The translations under genes and the position numbers were made by a program. DNA of 64,000 nt from Phytophthora quininea (lineage: Eukaryota; Oomycota; Peronosporomycetes; Peronosporales; Peronosporaceae): assembly GCA_011947345.1 (NCBI GenBank), contig JAAVTG010000531.1:992001-1056000 (forward strand), in the 5' to 3' direction. Positions 44,140 through 54,558 of the stretch are shown piece after piece (position 1 is the first letter of the stretch; the number at the start of each line of letters is the position of its first letter). The notes below the pieces were generated by a model. It was not told the DNA's origin and searched no databases. It worked only from the letters and a program-made list of their open reading frames with translations.

Positions 44140-46397
44140 ATGCCGTCAACCGACTCGCTGCAGACCTTGTCGGGGCCGCTCGAGGTCAAATTCAAAAGCG
44201 GGGCCTTCTCGACCTGGTTCGACAGCTTCGTGCGGCTGGAAGGCCGTTGGCTCTGCGTGTACAAGCGCGAACGCGATGCCGCCCGCCAAGGTGCCGTCGA
44301 GCTCGGCCACGGCGTGACTGTGTCCGACATTGCCAATCCGGACGCCAGCGCCAAGTTCCCGCGGCGGTTCGACGTGACCTGCAGCGGCGGATTGCTGCCC
44401 AAGACCGAGGTGAGCTTCCGTACCAAGTCGCGCAAGGACCGCGACCAATGGGTGCTCGCCATCGCCAACAACCTCATGTGCCTCTCCACCGCTCGCGGTC
44501 TGGACCCGCGGTTCGGCGTCCAGGAATTAGCCCCTGTGGTCGCCAAGCTGTTCCAAGGAGTGAAGCTGCATCCGATCCGCATTCGCTCCGATCTGACTGT
44601 GCGCTGCGCCACTGGCGAATCCATCGTGACGTTCCTCACAGCCGACGGCTTCTTACCGGACCGTGCCACCGCCACGACCCTGTGTCGCCAGTTGCTGTCC
44701 ATGAACTTGTTGCACCATGTCATGTGGACACAGCACTTTAGCGATTCGCCGGAACCGTTTGTGATCGTCGCTCTTGATCATGATCCTCACTCCAGGGACG
44801 ACTACCAAGTGACCCATTTCCTCAAGTTCTTGGACTCGCGCCGCTTTTGGAAGTACATTGCCAGCGCAGACTTTACGGAGGCCAGCTCCGTCACCGCAGC
44901 GAGCAACATTTCGAATGGCAGTTGGCGCGGCTTCTCCAACTCGATGCCGCTGGATCGATCCACAAGTTCCTCGGACAGCTCCAAGATCAGCCATACAAGT
45001 CCAACCGACGACGCGGAAACAGCCCGCTACTCGACACTCAGTTCCAGCAACCCAGCATTCCGACAGATCACACCGACAAGAAGGCGAGGAAGTGCGCGGT
45101 CTGCACCAAGTCGTTCAATCCACTGCGCAGACGTCACCACTGCCGGCAGTGTCGAGGTGTAGTTTGTAGTAATTGCAGCGTGCTACGGAGGCCGACGCGG
45201 GAGGATTTGGAGACACCAGCACCGCCGCATTGTCGGGTGTGCATCAGCTGCAAGCTTAGCTCCAATGCCAGCTTTATAGGCGAGTCGGACGATGGAGTTG
45301 ACAACATCCAGCAGGCCCAGACTGTCGGGAGTTCGAGCGACGTGGAGGTGTCTGCGGCGACAAACGTCGGCATGCGAAACGGTGAAAGCCAACTATCCAG
45401 CGGCCTCGTTACCGAACAACAGACTGCAGAGGCGTTCTGCCAGCATTGCCAGAACGAGGCTTGCGCGCCTCTCACAGAACTCATGCAGATTTCGTACCCG
45501 GTGGATGCTTCTGGCGATGCCGCGTACATTTCAGCCGCGGTGCTGGACAACGAGAAGGAGCGACTGCGTTCCGTGGACACTCTACTTATTACACTTGCGG
45601 CCACGCCCAGTTTTTCTCGTGTGCTTCGACAGTTCGCCAACATGGCCGCCATCGCATCGCAATGCCCCGTGGCAATTGTCGGTCTCCTAGACAGCAAAAG
45701 CTACGTGATGGGGTCGCAGCATGGCGTGGATCTTACTGCTGCGGTTCCTCGACAGCAGTCGCTGGCTGCCCACACGTGTCGTAGTGGCACAGACCTTGTG
45801 TGCGCGGATTTAACTCGTGACATTCGGTTCCTGGAGAACCCCTGGCGTCGCGACCAGCTGAAGGACGCAGTGTTCTATGCGGGCATTCCTCTGACACTCT
45901 CCAACGGCCACACGGTTGGTGCCCTGGAAGTCTTCGCCTCAAAACCGCGTTGTGAGTGCGCTCAAGTGCTAGATCAACTCCAAACTGTAGTCCGCGGGTT
46001 GCTGAATTTGTTTGAAGAGATCATGATGGCAGCAGAGCAGGACAAGCAAGAAGAAGCTTTGGAAGTGAAGGCGGCAGCTGGGAAGCAGGCGCAGGAGGAA
46101 ACACCAGCCAAGCAGCAGGAAGTGAAGACGGAGAAGCCCGCAGCAACGGCAATGGAGACGCAATTGCTGCACTTGCTGTCTCAGACAACGACCACCCAAG
46201 AGCAACTCCGAACGCAGCAAGGGCAAATGGTGAGCGCTATCAGCCACTCCAAGCAGATTGACAATTTGACCAAGCAACTCGAGAGGATAGAAGCCACGCT
46301 GGCAGCCAAGCTGGACTACACCCCGCAATTGAATAACAAAGCTTATCTAATGAACGACGGCTACGAAATGAACTGCTTTGCTTTAGATGCAAGGTGA
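44140..46397 (+). CDS. PH-DEP-FYVE-GAF protein
   Basis: About 752 residues from ATG 44140 to TGA 46397. Domain order: PH (about 10-110, GPLEVKFKSGAFSTWFDSFVRL to DRDQWVLAIANNL), DEP (about 140-215, RIRSDLTVRCATGESIVTFL), a Ser-rich linker, a FYVE-type finger (about 310-370, CAVCTKSFNPLRRRHHCRQC), GAF (about 450-610, AIVGLLDSKSYVMG ... FYAGIPLTLSNGHTVGALEVF), then a coiled coil with a Gln-rich heptad region. FYVE and PH suggest phosphoinositide-membrane recruitment, while GAF may sense a small ligand or mediate dimerisation. One base is missing near 45056 (a CCC run before the FYVE). It is convergent with a clear paralogue that shares FYVE, GAF and the coiled-coil tail; their stops are 142 bp apart. 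Confidence 0.85.
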
Positions 46398-46539
46398 AAG
46401 GCGGCAACATTATCGTTCATTATTACCGGGCCTCAAGTTTTCGCTTTTCTTACTGGTTCGCTTTGGTTCTTTCACGTACAGAAGGAAACGCATGACGGGC
46501 AGCGCAAGAGCCGCAGCGAACCACCACATACACCCTTCC

Positions 46540-48739
46540 TTACTTGCACAACAGCACGCTGTCTTGGCGCCGCTGGAGAAATAATTCACTACCTGGGCAA
46601 CTGCACTGGCATAGCCCTCTACGCACTTTATGCGTCTGTGGAGGAGGCACCTCCTCGCCATCCGCGCCAAGCTTGGCAGCGAGTGTGGACTCCATCCGCT
46701 CGAGCTGCTTCGCCAAGTCGTTGATCTGCTTCGAGTGGCTGCTAATAGCGCTCACCATTTGTCCCTGCTGGTTGCGAAGTTGTTCCTGTGTGCTAGTAGT
46801 TTGCGACAGCAGCTGCATGAGTCGCATCTCCATTTCTTCCTGGGTCGGCTCGGCGCCGCCTGTTGCTGCTTCCGCTGCTGCAGGCGCTGCTGGGGCAGAT
46901 GTCTGTGCTGGTGTTGATGCCGGTGCCGGTGCTGGAGCTGCAGGCGGTGCGGGAGGCGTCGCCTTCGGCGCAGGCGTCGATTTTGGCGGCTGAGGAGCAG
47001 GTCCTGAAGGCTTGTGGCTTGGTAGCAGGTGATCGCGATGACGGCTTGGGAGACTTCTTCGGGGTGGGATGGCCGGTGCACTCGGTGCGCTTGGCGCAGG
47101 AGCTCTTCCAGATCGCTGCTTGACCTCAATACTCTCGTCCTGAGGAGTCCGTCGACCCGATGACGAATGCGACTTTGACGACGATGAGGACTCGGCACCG
47201 TCGTCGCCAGTTTGCGGGTTCATGGACAAAATCTCTTCAAACTTGCGAAGCAGACCGCGTACAACCGTCTGCAGCTGAGAGATAACGTCCATGCAAGCAA
47301 AGCGAGGAGTGACGTCGAATACTTCGATAGCACCGACGGTGTGTCCGTTTGACAGAGTCAGCGGGATGCCAGCGTAGAACTGAGCCTGCAGTACATCACG
47401 TCGCCACGGGTTGGCAGCAAACCGCACGTCGCGCGTAAGGTCGCTGCAGACAAGCGGGGAGCCGTTGCGGCACGCGTGGGCGGCCAAACTCTTCTGGCGG
47501 TCAATCTTGTCCATAGAACCGAGACCGGTCTCGGCGCACGGCACGTACACGTGCTTATCCAGCAGCCCCACAAGCGCCATCGGACTCTGCGTGGCAATAG
47601 CCGCCATGTTACACAGCTGCATGATCGTCTGCGACGCTGAAGAGCCCGCCTTCAAAGACCCACGAATCACCCGGACAGATCGGAGACGCTCCTTCTCATT
47701 GTCCAAGTGCTTGGCAGCAATGTACTGGTTCTTGGCGGACGGATCGGCCAGCTCCAAGAAGAACGGGTAAGGCACTTCAAAGTACTCGTGCAGTGGCGCA
47801 CACGCCTCGTTCATGCACCACGGACAGTCCTCCGTCACAGCCTGCTGCGGACCAGTGAAGGATCCGTGGCGTCCTCGAGCCGAGTGTGGCCCCTCCCCTG
47901 GTGTGGTGCTGGATTTGCGACGCACCGGGAGGTTAGACGAGCTGGCAGCGCGCTTATCCATTGGCGGTTGGCTGTCTACGGAGTTCGCTCCGTTGGTTGG
48001 GATCGCCGAGTCGTCCTTAGAAGTGACGGATCCATTACCAGTACCGGTGCCTGACGAATACGACGCGAAGCTGAGGCGGTCGGTTCCAAAATCGCCTTCG
48101 CTGCCGGGAAGCGAGTCCGTCGTAGCCGCCGAGGGGCCGTTCGCCGACGTCGAGAAGATGCGGTCGTAGAAGTCGTCCTGCGAGGCGATGGAGCTGAGCT
48201 TGCAGCTCACGCACATGCGCACGGTGATGGCGCCTTCAAAGGTGCTCTCGACTTTCCTCGAGATGCTGCAGGAGCTGCAAACCACGGCCGTGCAGGTGCG
48301 GCAGTAGTGGCGTCTTCTCAGTGGGTTGAAGCTCTTGCCGCAGACCGAGCACTTCTTGCTCTGCTTGTCCGCCGCGGCCTGCGGCTGGTGGTGTCCGGCG
48401 TGCCCCTGGTGACACGATGGTGGTAGTGTTGGATCCGGTGATGGTGCTGTTGGTGGTGAACGTCATCGCGGGCTTGCGGTCACCGCGCGTCGAGTTGTCC
48501 TGCGCGCGGCTGCGGTGCGAATGGCTGTGGTTGAGCGCCTCCATGGCGGCCAGCGAGTTGACGGTGGGGGTCTGCACGGACGCGCTGGAGCTGGCGAGCG
48601 GCGGGTTGGCGAACGAGTCGGCGGACGAGCTGGCAGTGCTGCGGGTGGACGAGAGCGAGGCGTCCACGTCGGCGGCCTTCCCGCTGAGGAACTTGGAGCT
48701 GCTGTTGGCGATGTTAAAGTCGAAGAGGTTGCGGCCCAT
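46540..48739 (-). CDS. FYVE-GAF protein, paralogue of the convergent neighbour
   Basis: About 732 residues from ATG 48739 (MGRNLFDFNIANSS) to TAA 46540. A long Ser/Thr-rich N-terminus lacks the PH and DEP domains of the sister gene. A FYVE-type finger (CSVCGKSFNPLRRRHYCRTC) is followed by the shared EACAPLHEYFEVPYP motif, an LDNEKERLRSV helix, and GAF (MALVGLLDKHVYVP ... FYAGIPLTLSNGHTVGAIEVF). A Pro/Ala-rich linker and the same C-terminal coiled coil (QLLSQTTSTQEQLRNQQGQM) complete it. The FYVE core has RRRHYC where the neighbour has RRRHHC; the His-to-Tyr change may weaken PI3P binding. One extra base sits near 48408 (a C before CAGGGGCAC on the coding strand). The last 35 residues have no counterpart in the sister protein and could reflect an unseen terminal splice. 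Confidence 0.85.
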
Positions 48740-48921
48740 GGACGAGAGCGAGTCAGCGCCTGGTCGATGGGGGCAGCGGACTGGAGCTGCAGGAGGAAAC
48801 GGCGACTGCGGTCGCCACCACCTCGGGCCTGTCGACTGCGGGGTTGTGCCGGACAAGAAGGAACTGGGAGAGGGGGCCGTGACGTCCTCCGCAGCCGCGC
48901 GACGACCCGACGATTTTGACT

Positions 48922-49158
48922 AAGTATATGGATAAAGTATCTATTTTGCCAACTAAGTATCGTTTGTTAAGTAACGAAGTATCTTTTACGCAGGCGTATT
49001 TGAACTTTAGCATACGCACAGCAGAGAACTTGCTGTGGCACGTATTCAATGTTGTAAAATTTTCTTCAGCTAGAAGACGTCACCGAGAACAGAGCGCAGG
49101 GGGGTATCAGAACGGTAGATAAGAACAGCGAGCACTTTGTCGAGATTGACACTAAGTA
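48922..49158. repeat. Cluster of AAGTAT motifs upstream of the FYVE-GAF gene
   Basis: AAGTAT occurs at 48922, 48935, 48955 and 48976 (four times in 60 bp) and again at 49153, mostly as TAAGTATC or AAAGTATC. The cluster lies 185-420 bp upstream of the minus-strand FYVE-GAF start. It could be a transcription-factor site array; no known factor is claimed. Confidence 0.3.
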
Positions 49159-50019
49159 TCGGAAACTCTGACTATCCGCGTCGTGGACAGTCCAGCCTGA
49201 CTGGGGATCTGCAACGATACCAAGCGGGCAAATGCGTTGTTGTGGAGCTGCCATGGTGGGGGAACAAATCCCCTGGTGTGGCGTGCCGCCTGGAGAAACG
49301 ATGCTCGGCGTATGCAATGCATGCAGAGGCGAGCTCAACGAAGGCGGCGACTGCCAGTCACGCAGGTTTGTTGATGGGCACACAGCGCTGGCCGCGACGG
49401 AACGACGGCAACGCGGTGCAGCGCAACGAGCAGGTGAGCGGCAGCCAGCAGCAGGTCGCCGTAGAAAGGAGCCGGAGGCCCCCACAATCCTGTCGGCGCC
49501 GCTCGAGCGCGCGATTGCTCTGCTGCTGTCGAGGAGACCCGCCAAGGCTGTGGCTCAGCGTTCCCCACCGAGACCAAAAATGGTCCACTGAACCGAGCAG
49601 ATGCAGGTCTGCTACGTTGTGGCAATTGCAAGCGTTGCAATCCGGTAGAGCCTCGTCCCCTTCTGCCTAGACTTGCCCGTGGATGGTTCTGTTGGGCACA
49701 CCGAGATGTCTCTGCAGTGCTCACGCTAACTCGCGCGAGCTTGCGCGAGGATCGGGCGCGCGGCTCGCCAACAGTTTGCCACTGCGCTGCAATGCAACAT
49801 GAGGCGCAGGTCGCCAAACGTTACGGGTGTCCTCGTGGACGATATCGAAAACAAATTACATCCATACCCTGGTCAAAGCAGAACTACGAGGCTGGTCCAT
49901 CGGGCTTTCTATAACCACGTTGAAGTTAAATTACAGCAACATGGCCCATGTTGAAGTGCTCGCAAATTTAGCTCGCCCAGCAATAGCCGCGGCACGAAGT
50001 CTGCTTGCCACTCTCAACG
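49159..50019. other. Intergenic region, no recognisable gene
   Basis: Several overlapping open frames of 60-160 codons occur on both strands, all GC-driven, with Arg/Ala/Ser-rich translations and no domain. The sequence just before 50020 is presumably promoter and 5' UTR of the next gene. Confidence 0.45.
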
Positions 50020-50954
50020 ATGGCGTCCGTCTCGCCTCGCACCGACGACGATGCCCCGCGCGAGCTGCCTCCGAGCTACATGCGACCCAACTTCTCGTCC
50101 ATCCTGCCCGAGTACGCGAACGCCGAGACCGACCAGATCCGCAGCGCCTTCCTGGCGGGCAACTTCACGAGCATCCACAAGATCCCCGCGCGCATCCAGA
50201 GCAATGCCGTGAACCAGGCGCGCTTTGAGCAGATGGACGAGAACCGCCTCGCCCAGCCCAAGGTGGGCAAGATCGTCACCAAGAACGGCCTGTTCAACCA
50301 GTTCGAGTACGCGCCGTCGCGCTTCAGCCTCGCAGATGAGTTATCCCACATGGAACGGCTGCGCTACGAGGCCAAGCGCATGGAGATCAGCGGACAGGAC
50401 TTCGTGAGCGGGTCGGACGCTTCGCGACTCAAGCACGAGGACGCTTTCGGCGCTGCAAACTTCCGCTACCCGCACATGCACGAGCCGTACCCCGACAACG
50501 TCGAGCAAGATCGACATCGTCGGTGGCTGGAGGACAAGAAGATTCTGTTTGGACCGTTCGTGCCGAGCGGCAAGCGGCCTCCCGTGGACGCTGTCACTAG
50601 GAAGCTGATCCCGCAGCTGATTCAGGAGATGCACGAGGTCATCGCAGCGGACTGGCAGGGCTTCGAGTTCTCCATCTCCCCGCCGAGGACGAGAACATTG
50701 TGGTGCGCTTCAGCGAGGCGTCGGTCGAGTGCGAGAACGGGCTCGTCGCGTACATGAATGTATTTTGCAAGAGCCATCGAGTGCCGAGCAAGTACGGGCT
50801 GCAGAAAGTAGCTGAGGACTGGAACGCCAAACCGGGCGACGGCGGTTTGTACTTTGTCTTCCGGCCGCCGTGGGTGAAGAACCGCTCCAAGGACCTCATC
50901 GTGTTCGTCAACAACGCCACTGCTGCCTCGACACCACGAGGAAACAATCAATAG
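50020..50954 (+). CDS. Conserved hypothetical protein
   Basis: About 311 residues from ATG 50020 (CAACGATGGCG). Composition is well balanced and protein-like throughout, with motifs such as NFTSIHKIPARIQSN, ISGQDFVSGSD, YPHMHEPYPDNVEQDRHRRWLEDKK and YFVFRPPWVKNRSKDLIVFVN. There is no signal peptide or membrane helix. I do not recognise the family. The mix of aromatic and basic stretches and the extended segments are reminiscent of microtubule-associated flagellar proteins, but that is only an impression. One base is missing near 50684 (CCCC before GCCGAG), after which the frame continues to TAG 50954. Confidence 0.6.
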
Positions 50955-51013
50955 CAACAGAATCCAATTTGACCACGCTACTCTTTCCATTACGTCTCCA
51001 TCGCCTCCTTACT

Positions 51014-53142
51014 TTACTTGGTCGTCCACAGCTCGGCGCCCTCATCGGCGTCCGAGTCCCACATAAACGCATTGGATCCCCACTTCGTTCCTTCGTGGGG
51101 CGGGCAGCCACCGTGACGGCTCATGTCGTCAATGTCACCTTCGGGGTCTGCGTGTAGAACAGCGAAGCGTGAAGTCCACGCGGAGGCACTGCAAGACCCG
51201 TCGAGCACTCGTCCATGCCGTCGCGCACGATTTCCTCATCTGAGAAGCGGTCCAACGCGAACGGGAAGACTGTCTCGCCGCCGATCTTTGTCTGGTTGTT
51301 GAGGTACATGAACAGCGTCACGTAGCGCTGCGGATGGAAGTGCTTGACATACTTAGGCAATTTATAGCGCAGCTGCGGACTGGCGACACGAGACTCCCAG
51401 GTCCTGATGATGAGCTCGGCAAAGTGAGGCCACGACTTGAGGATCTGGAACAGCACGAGGTTGCGGCCCTTGTTCTGCTGAAGCCACTCGTACCATTCCT
51501 CGTTCATGATGCGAGTGAGAAATTCTGCGCTGTAGTCGTCCTGAACGAAGCCCAGCAATGTCTCCTGAAACTCGACCGTGTACTGAGGGTACAGGTCTCC
51601 GTTCGGACGGGCAATGGGCGGGCAGTCGTCTCCCAAGTAGCTCACGCGGTCCTTGGCCCAGCGCACCCAGTTGTAAAAGTGCGACTGGCCGTTTACCGGC
51701 AGCTTCGGGAACGTGTAGCGCAGTTCGCCGAGACCAAGCTTTTCCTCCCAGGCCTTAACAATGCGTGGCAAGTAGGATGGTCGACGACTCTCGTCCATCA
51801 GGTCCGGAATAATGTCAACAGCATCGTCGTCCAGGTTCTTACGGATCCACTGGTCGTACTTGGAGTCAAACAGCGCTTCAAACATGTTGGTTGCCTTCAT
51901 CTGCTGGTAGAAGACTTCTAGCAGTGCATTCGGGAACGTCTGCTGATCCTCCGGATCCGGGAACAATGGATTGCCTTCACGGTACTCCTCAGGCACCTTG
52001 CTCTGGTTTAGACCACGCAGCTTCTCCGCAGCCCACTTGGCCCACTCCTTGTAGTCCTCCAACACGAAAAGATTGGCGTCCTTGGGCAGGAATTCGCGCG
52101 AGTGGAACGTATCAAAGTGCTGGCGATAGAACTCGCCAGCGTTGTACTGCAGCAGTTGCAGACGCTCGGCGAATGTTGGACTGGGCAGGCGAGCCACGCG
52201 AGCAGCCCGCACTCGGAAATCCCGCGTGAACTCGTCGTCGTCAAGGAACGCAGTGTGGCTGGTGCGCGACTTGGACACGACCTTGGACGAGTCGCTGCCG
52301 TCCACCTTGGACCGGTCGAGCTTGGGCATGCCCAGCTCCATGATCTTCTCGGACTCGTTCTGGGTCAGGAAGTACTGCACATCAAAGACCTTAGGGCTCA
52401 GCGCCACCGTCGTGAGCTGCACGCCGTCTTCCAACACGTAGACGTGGCCCTTTTCAATGCCCGGCCATTGCCACAGCTGGAAGTCCAGCAGAATGTGTAC
52501 AATGTTCTGGGCGTCTGCCAAGTCCTTGGCGCTGCGGATGGCAAAGCCCATTTGGTTGTACAGCCGCACGCCGTTCACCATGACGTCGCGGTCGGCTCCG
52601 AGCCACCCGGCCGCGAGTTCGGCAGCTTTGCCCACGCAATTGAACTCTCCGTTCCAGGACACGTACACGCCTTCGTTGCGTCCGTTGAGCATGAAGAAGA
52701 CGCGGTCGGTGCTCATGGGCCGCTCCAGCGCCATCGCGTGCTGCACAGGGAAGACCTTGCCCTCGAACAGTGGCGCCGCCTCGTACTTGTCGTCCTTGCA
52801 GCTCAGGTCGCTCACCAGGTGACGCACCTCGAGCGCAGTCATGCGGTCGTCCTCGTACTTCCACGGCAGCTCGTGCTGCACCGGCTCAGCGCTCGACAGC
52901 TCGGCCAGTTGAGCGGTGACGCGTTCCGACACCTTATTGAAGAGCTCCTCGACCGTCTCAGCCTGCAGTTCCCGCTGCGCGAACTTGGTCCATCCTGTAG
53001 CGGCCAGCAGGACTAGCAATGGCACCAGGAAGAAGCTGGACGACGAGCTCTTGGACTTGTGCTGAGGCTTGACGGGCGTCTTGGGAGCCGCGTTGGACGC
53101 AGGCTCCTTCTCGGGTTCGTGCTTGGCCACTTGCTGGGCCAT
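51014..53142 (-). CDS. Membrane-anchored prolyl 4-hydroxylase with split catalytic core
   Basis: About 709 residues, single exon. A Lys/Ser-rich cytosolic tail and one signal-anchor helix (FFLVPLLVLLAATGW, residues 37-51) make it a type II protein of the ER or Golgi. The Fe(II)/2-oxoglutarate dioxygenase fold shows LQYNAGEFYRQHFDTFHSRE (iron ligands H-x-D, about residue 340). Only much later come YVTLFMYLNNQTKIGGETVFPF and SRHGGCPPHEGTKW (distal iron His and 2-oxoglutarate Lys). The insert of about 230 residues between these halves is unusual. The enzyme would 4-hydroxylate proline in secreted Pro-rich proteins. One base is missing in the G run near 51152 (plus view); without the downstream frame the distal His and Lys would be lost. 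Confidence 0.85.
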
Positions 53143-53674
53143 ATCTCAGTCTGCAAGAGGAGGCCGACGCTCAAACTTGGCGGAGGAAGGGTCTTGCTTT
53201 CCCGAGGCGAATGCAGGAATGAGGCGGAGCGGCGGAAGGCGCCGCCAGCATGTAAGGGCGGGTACGTCGGCACCGCGTGTCCATGCGGCCATGCACCCTC
53301 GGGATTAGCAGGGATTCGGGCGTGGACAGGAAAGCAGGCCCATGTGGGGTTAGTGACGATCGACCAGATATTTCGGCGTGCTGTGCTGGCAGAAGCATTG
53401 CAAAAGGCTGGAGAAGCCGAGGCAGTCACACGCTCGGCAGGTTGATTGCAGCGACACGAAGCGCGGCGGCGAAATGAGGAAGTGCTACAATCCAACGATG
53501 AGTGTGTTGAAGCGATCACAGTTGGAAGCTGTTTTACATCTTTGGTGGCTGGCGGTCTTGGGCGGGGCCTCCGCTTCCAACTCGAGCGGTGGAGTTGCTG
53601 CCGATGCAGGAGGCCAAGGCGGCGGCTTGGATGGTCTCAAACACAAGCGACTCTACAACGACCGTCGCTTTGCA

Positions 53675-54475
53675 ATGGCCACAACCAACAGCGCCGCCAG
53701 CTATGAGATCCCTGCCGAGTTCCGGTCATTCTTCACGCCTGCACAGGCCGAGGAGCTCGCCGCACAGTTCAAGCTCAGCGACAGCGACGGCAGCGGAGCG
53801 ATTGATGAGCGGGAGTTCTGCGCGTTGCTGAATCGGATGGGGATGAATGTCAGCGAAGCCGAAGCCGACGCATTGGTGGCCTCGATCGACGCCAACGGTG
53901 ACGGACTTTTGGACTTTAAGGAGCTGGTGCAGATGGTAGTTCGTCTTGAAAAGGGCGACTCGAAGCTCGCGTCGCTACGCAAGTTTATGGAGGCGCTGGA
54001 CACCACGCCGGTGTACTTATTGGAACGGGAGGCGACCAAGTTCGGGCTCCAAGTGATGTATCAACTACTGGACCAAGACTCGGACGAGTCGGACGGGCTG
54101 GAGGAGCCTCCGTCGTCCTATCTAATGCAGTTGGAGCTGGTCGGGAAAGCCTGCGGACCGACGGGAAAATCGACTCTGCAGGCTACAGGAAAGACCACTA
54201 GAGAAGCCAAATTCAAAGCTGCCGAGGCTGCACTTGTGAGGATCAAGAAGTTGCGGCCAGGGATGGCAGTGGAGCCTGGAGAGCTGCCGCCGGAATGGGA
54301 GCAATGGCTCTTGGGCAACATTGAACACGGGGCCAATGTGAAGAAGCTGCTGCAGACGCTCGCTCAGAAAGGCTTCTTGCTGACTTCAAACATTGCCATG
54401 ATGAAGAAGCTTTCGACCAGAGTGTCGTCGTACCGACTCCGGGCCAAGGTAACAGAAGTGTTGAGGTGTGCGTGA
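53675..54475 (+). CDS. EF-hand protein with dsRBD-like segment (probably the 5' part of the next gene)
   Basis: Start chosen at ATG 53675 (MATTNSAASYEIP); the same frame is open upstream to ATG 53474. Two canonical EF-hands follow (DSDGSGAIDEREF and DANGDGLLDFKEL), so Ca2+ binding is expected. A segment with YLMQLELVGKACGPTGKS and ATGKTTREAKFKAAEAALVRI looks like a double-stranded-RNA-binding fold. The last 50 residues (LPPEWEQWLLGNI ... LLQTLAQKGFLL) resemble the N-terminal module of the ankyrin protein immediately downstream. A good 69-bp intron (donor GTAACA at 54449, acceptor CTCTTTAG ending 54517) would remove this stop, and then only one missing base would join both frames. The two entries may therefore be one gene. 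Confidence 0.6.
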   Translation: MATTNSAASYEIPAEFRSFFTPAQAEELAAQFKLSDSDGSGAIDEREFCALLNRMGMNVSEAEADALVASIDANGDGLLDFKELVQMVVRLEKGDSKLASLRKFMEALDTTPVYLLEREATKFGLQVMYQLLDQDSDESDGLEEPPSSYLMQLELVGKACGPTGKSTLQATGKTTREAKFKAAEAALVRIKKLRPGMAVEPGELPPEWEQWLLGNIEHGANVKKLLQTLAQKGFLLTSNIAMMKKLSTRVSSYRLRAKVTEVLRCA

Positions 54476-54558
54476 ATTTGGACCAAGCTGATGCCTGGAT
54501 AAACGTTTCCTCTTTAGCGCAATGCACCAAGCAGTATCTATGGCGTGGGGAAGAGCGA

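Noticed and set aside
43398..44741. 447-codon plus-strand open frame
   Set aside because: It overlaps the start of the PH-DEP gene in another frame and its translation is Arg/Pro-rich without motifs, whereas the other frame shows clear PH and DEP sequence.
52102..53016. 304-codon plus-strand open frame
   Set aside because: Antisense shadow of the prolyl hydroxylase gene; His/Leu/Val-rich with no domain.
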